Assembly: GCA_013817065.1 (NCBI GenBank)
Contig: JACDDJ010000279.1
Coordinates: 1-6,422 of the forward strand
Reading direction: 5' to 3'
DNA: 6,422 nt
DNA from: Acidobacteriota bacterium
Lineage (GTDB): Bacteria > Acidobacteriota > Vicinamibacteria > Vicinamibacterales > 2-12-FULL-66-21
In this document: positions 4,326 to 6,422 of the stretch, one piece after another
Layout of the letters: each line of letters starts with the position of its first letter
How positions within the stretch are numbered: position 1 is the stretch's first letter
Made by a program: the position numbers and the translations under genes
The notes under the pieces: generated by a model
What the model was told of the DNA's origin: nothing
The model's input: only the letters and a program-made list of their open reading frames with translations
The model's database searches: none

Positions 4326-6422
4326 CTAGACAGCCTTGTTGACGACGCGCTCGTTGGCGAACACTTCGATGACGTCGCCGACCCTGATGTCGTTGTACTT
4401 CTCGAAGCCGATACCGCATTCGAAGCCGGTCTTGACCTCCGAGACGTCGTCTTTGAAGCGGCGGAGCGACCCGATCTTGCCTTCGTAGACCATCTGGGCG
4501 TCGCGAATGAGCCGCGCCTGCGTGTCGCCGGAGCGCGTGATCCGGCCCTCGGTGACCATGCAACCCGCGATGGTGCCGAACTTCGGTGTCTTGAAGGTCT
4601 CGCGCACCTGCGCGGCGCCAATGCGCACTTCCCGGAACGTCGGGTCGAGCAGGCCTTCCATGGCCTTCTTCATCTCGTCCACCACGTTGTAGATGACCGA
4701 GTGGAGGCGGATCTCAACTTCCTCGCGCTCGGCGACATCGGCCGCGTTCCGGTCGGGCCGGACGTTGAAGCCGATGATGATCGCATTGGAGGCGGTGGCC
4801 AGCAGCACGTCGGATTCGTTGATCGCGCCGACTCCGCTGTGGATGATCCGGACCTTGACCTTGTCGTCGCTGAGCTTCTGCAGTGTATCGCCGAGCACTT
4901 CGGACGATCCCTGCACGTCGGCCTTGACGATGATCGGGAGTTCCTTCATGCCGCCTTCGGCAATCTGGGCCTGCAGCGATTCGAGGGTCAGGCGGCTGCC
5001 GCGGCTGCCGAGTGCCTTCTCCTTGGCCCGTGCCTGGCGGAAGGTAGCGATCTGCCGCGCCTTCGCCGCGTCGGTCAGGGCCTGGAACGGATCGCCCGGA
5101 ATCGGCAGGCCGCCCAGACCGAGGACTTCGACCGGTGTGGCCGGGCCGGCCGTCTTGATCGGGCGGCCGCGATCGTCGATGAGCGCGCGGACCTTGCCGA
5201 CGATCGTGCCGGCGATCAGCGTGTCACCGACGCGCAGCGTGCCGTCCTGAACGAGGATCGTCGCGACCGCGCCGCGGCCCTTATCGAGCTTGGCTTCGAG
5301 CACCGTCCCGGAAGCGTTCCGCTTCGGGTTTGCCTTGAGATCGCCGATCTCGGTGACGAGCAGAATCATCTCCAGCAGCAGGTCGAGGCCCTCTTTCTTC
5401 TTCGCCGAGACCTCGACCATGACGGTCTGGCCGCCCCACGCTTCCGGCGTCAGTCCGAGATCTGACAGTTCCTTCTTGACGAGCTCAGGATTCGCGTTCG
5501 CCTTGTCGATCTTGTTGATCGCAACCAGGATCGGAACGCCCGCCGCTTTCGCGTGGTCGATGGCTTCCGTCGTCTGCGGCATGACGCCATCGTCTGCCGC
5601 AACCACGAGGATGACGACGTCGGTGACGCGTGCGCCACGGGCTCGCATCATCGTGAATGCCTCGTGACCCGGCGTATCGAGGAACACGACGTTGCGATCG
5701 TTGACCTTCACCGCGTACGCGCCGATGTGCTGTGTGATGCCGCCGGCTTCGCGCTCGGCGACCCGCGCGGAGCGGATGGCGTCGAGCAACGTTGTCTTAC
5801 CGTGGTCGACGTGACCCATCACCGTCACGACGGGAGCGCGCGTCACGCGATCGGCCTCGTTGACGTCCTCGGCCTCGACCTGCAGCATCTCCTCTTCGAA
5901 GGACTGCATCTTCACGTCCGCACCGAACTCGCGCGACACCATCGCGACGGTGTCGTCGTCGAGGGTGCTGTTGATGGTCACCATCATGCGGCGGTCCATC
6001 AGCTTTTTCATGACGTCCTTCGCCTTGACGTCCAGCTTCGTCGCCAGGTCGGCGACGGTCATGCCTTCGGCCAGCGTGATCGTGCGGGTCACCGGCGGCG
6101 GCGCTGCCGGCTGCTGCTGCATGATCGGCGGGCGCGGGCCTTCGCGCCGTGCGCCAGACCTGTGAACCGGGCGTGGCGGCGGACGATACCCGGGCGACAT
6201 GCCGGGCCGCGCCGGCAGTGACGGCCGAACGGGCTGCGATGGCAGTGGACGAGGTCCACCCGCGGCTGATCCGGGGCGCGGCGGCAGACCAGTGCCCGGA
6301 CGCTGCATCGGGCGTCCGGCAGGACCTGGCGCACCAGGACGAGTCCCGGCTGGACGGCTGAGATTTCCCGTGGGCGCCTGCGTGGGCGCTGGTGTCGGAG
6401 GCACGGGCGGACGCACCAGCAT
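4326..6422 (-). CDS. infB: Translation initiation factor IF-2, 5' part outside window
   Basis: IF2 is the GTPase that delivers initiator fMet-tRNA to the 30S P site and promotes 50S joining. The visible 698 residues end with a TAG at 4326. Residues 1 to about 110 are a Pro/Gly/Arg/Ala-rich, probably disordered segment. An IF2N domain follows (about 113-164, from RTITLAEGMTVADLATKL). The G domain has G1 GHVDHGKT (203-210), G2 GGITQHIGAY (227-236), G3 DTPGH (249-253), G4 NKID (303-306) and G5 SAK (339-341). Domains II (about 365-450), III (about 475-585, with VKADVQGSSEVL) and the fMet-tRNA-binding C-terminal domain (about 595-690, with FECGIGFEKYNDIRVGDVIEVF) are complete. An ATG coincides with the window edge at 6422, but it is probably internal, since the proline-rich segment appears to continue and relatives are usually 850-1000 residues with a further N-terminal part. 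All GTPase motifs are intact. Confidence 0.97.
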   Translation of the reverse strand: MLVRPPVPPTPAPTQAPTGNLSRPAGTRPGAPGPAGRPMQRPGTGLPPRPGSAAGGPRPLPSQPVRPSLPARPGMSPGYRPPPRPVHRSGARREGPRPPIMQQQPAAPPPVTRTITLAEGMTVADLATKLDVKAKDVMKKLMDRRMMVTINSTLDDDTVAMVSREFGADVKMQSFEEEMLQVEAEDVNEADRVTRAPVVTVMGHVDHGKTTLLDAIRSARVAEREAGGITQHIGAYAVKVNDRNVVFLDTPGHEAFTMMRARGARVTDVVILVVAADDGVMPQTTEAIDHAKAAGVPILVAINKIDKANANPELVKKELSDLGLTPEAWGGQTVMVEVSAKKKEGLDLLLEMILLVTEIGDLKANPKRNASGTVLEAKLDKGRGAVATILVQDGTLRVGDTLIAGTIVGKVRALIDDRGRPIKTAGPATPVEVLGLGGLPIPGDPFQALTDAAKARQIATFRQARAKEKALGSRGSRLTLESLQAQIAEGGMKELPIIVKADVQGSSEVLGDTLQKLSDDKVKVRIIHSGVGAINESDVLLATASNAIIIGFNVRPDRNAADVAEREEVEIRLHSVIYNVVDEMKKAMEGLLDPTFREVRIGAAQVRETFKTPKFGTIAGCMVTEGRITRSGDTQARLIRDAQMVYEGKIGSLRRFKDDVSEVKTGFECGIGFEKYNDIRVGDVIEVFANERVVNKAV

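Noticed and set aside
4131..5465. 444-codon plus-strand open frame opposite rbfA and infB
   Set aside because: It spans a gene boundary of well-identified minus-strand genes and shows no family features.
6420..6422. ATG at the window edge as the true infB start
   Set aside because: The protein is already in the proline-rich linker at this point and IF2 normally has a further N-terminal region; the coincidence with the edge cannot be resolved here.

Overview
The window is a GC-rich stretch of bacterial chromosome in which every supportable gene lies on the minus strand. Reading along transcription, from high to low coordinates, the order is infB (IF2, 5' end outside the window), rbfA, a DHH/DHHA1 phosphoesterase of the NrnA type, truB, rpsO and pnp (3' end outside the window). 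This is the conserved translation-initiation / ribosome-maturation / RNA-turnover cluster that follows nusA in many bacteria. The protein sequences, the gene order with nrnA between rbfA and truB, and the repeat style of the spacers suggest an Acidobacteriota-like organism, perhaps near Vicinamibacteria. That placement rests on recollection of family sequences, not on a search.

Layout: infB 6422-4326; a 70-nt spacer with a hairpin; rbfA 4255-3848; nrnA 3870-2863, overlapping rbfA by 23 nt; a 93-nt spacer filled by a palindromic array of 7-nt repeats; truB 2769-1804, carrying a short palindrome in frame near its 3' end; an 81-nt rpsO leader; rpsO 1722-1453; a 122-nt spacer with a multi-hairpin repeat element; pnp 1330-1. 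Two genes often found in such clusters are absent: a small DUF503/YlxP gene between infB and rbfA, and ribF between truB and rpsO. No gene-free stretch exceeds 300 bases, and I see no convincing promoter or intrinsic terminator, so the six genes are probably co-transcribed.

Functionally, IF2 drives initiation, RbfA and TruB mature 16S rRNA and tRNA, S15 nucleates the 30S platform, PNPase degrades RNA from the 3' end, and the NrnA-type enzyme can remove the 2-5-nt oligoribonucleotides that PNPase leaves. The genes are ordinary and I found no undescribed system. The unusual material is the non-coding structure: three different repeat or palindrome elements in or between genes, one of which appears to supply the truB ribosome-binding site and one of which is translated inside TruB.
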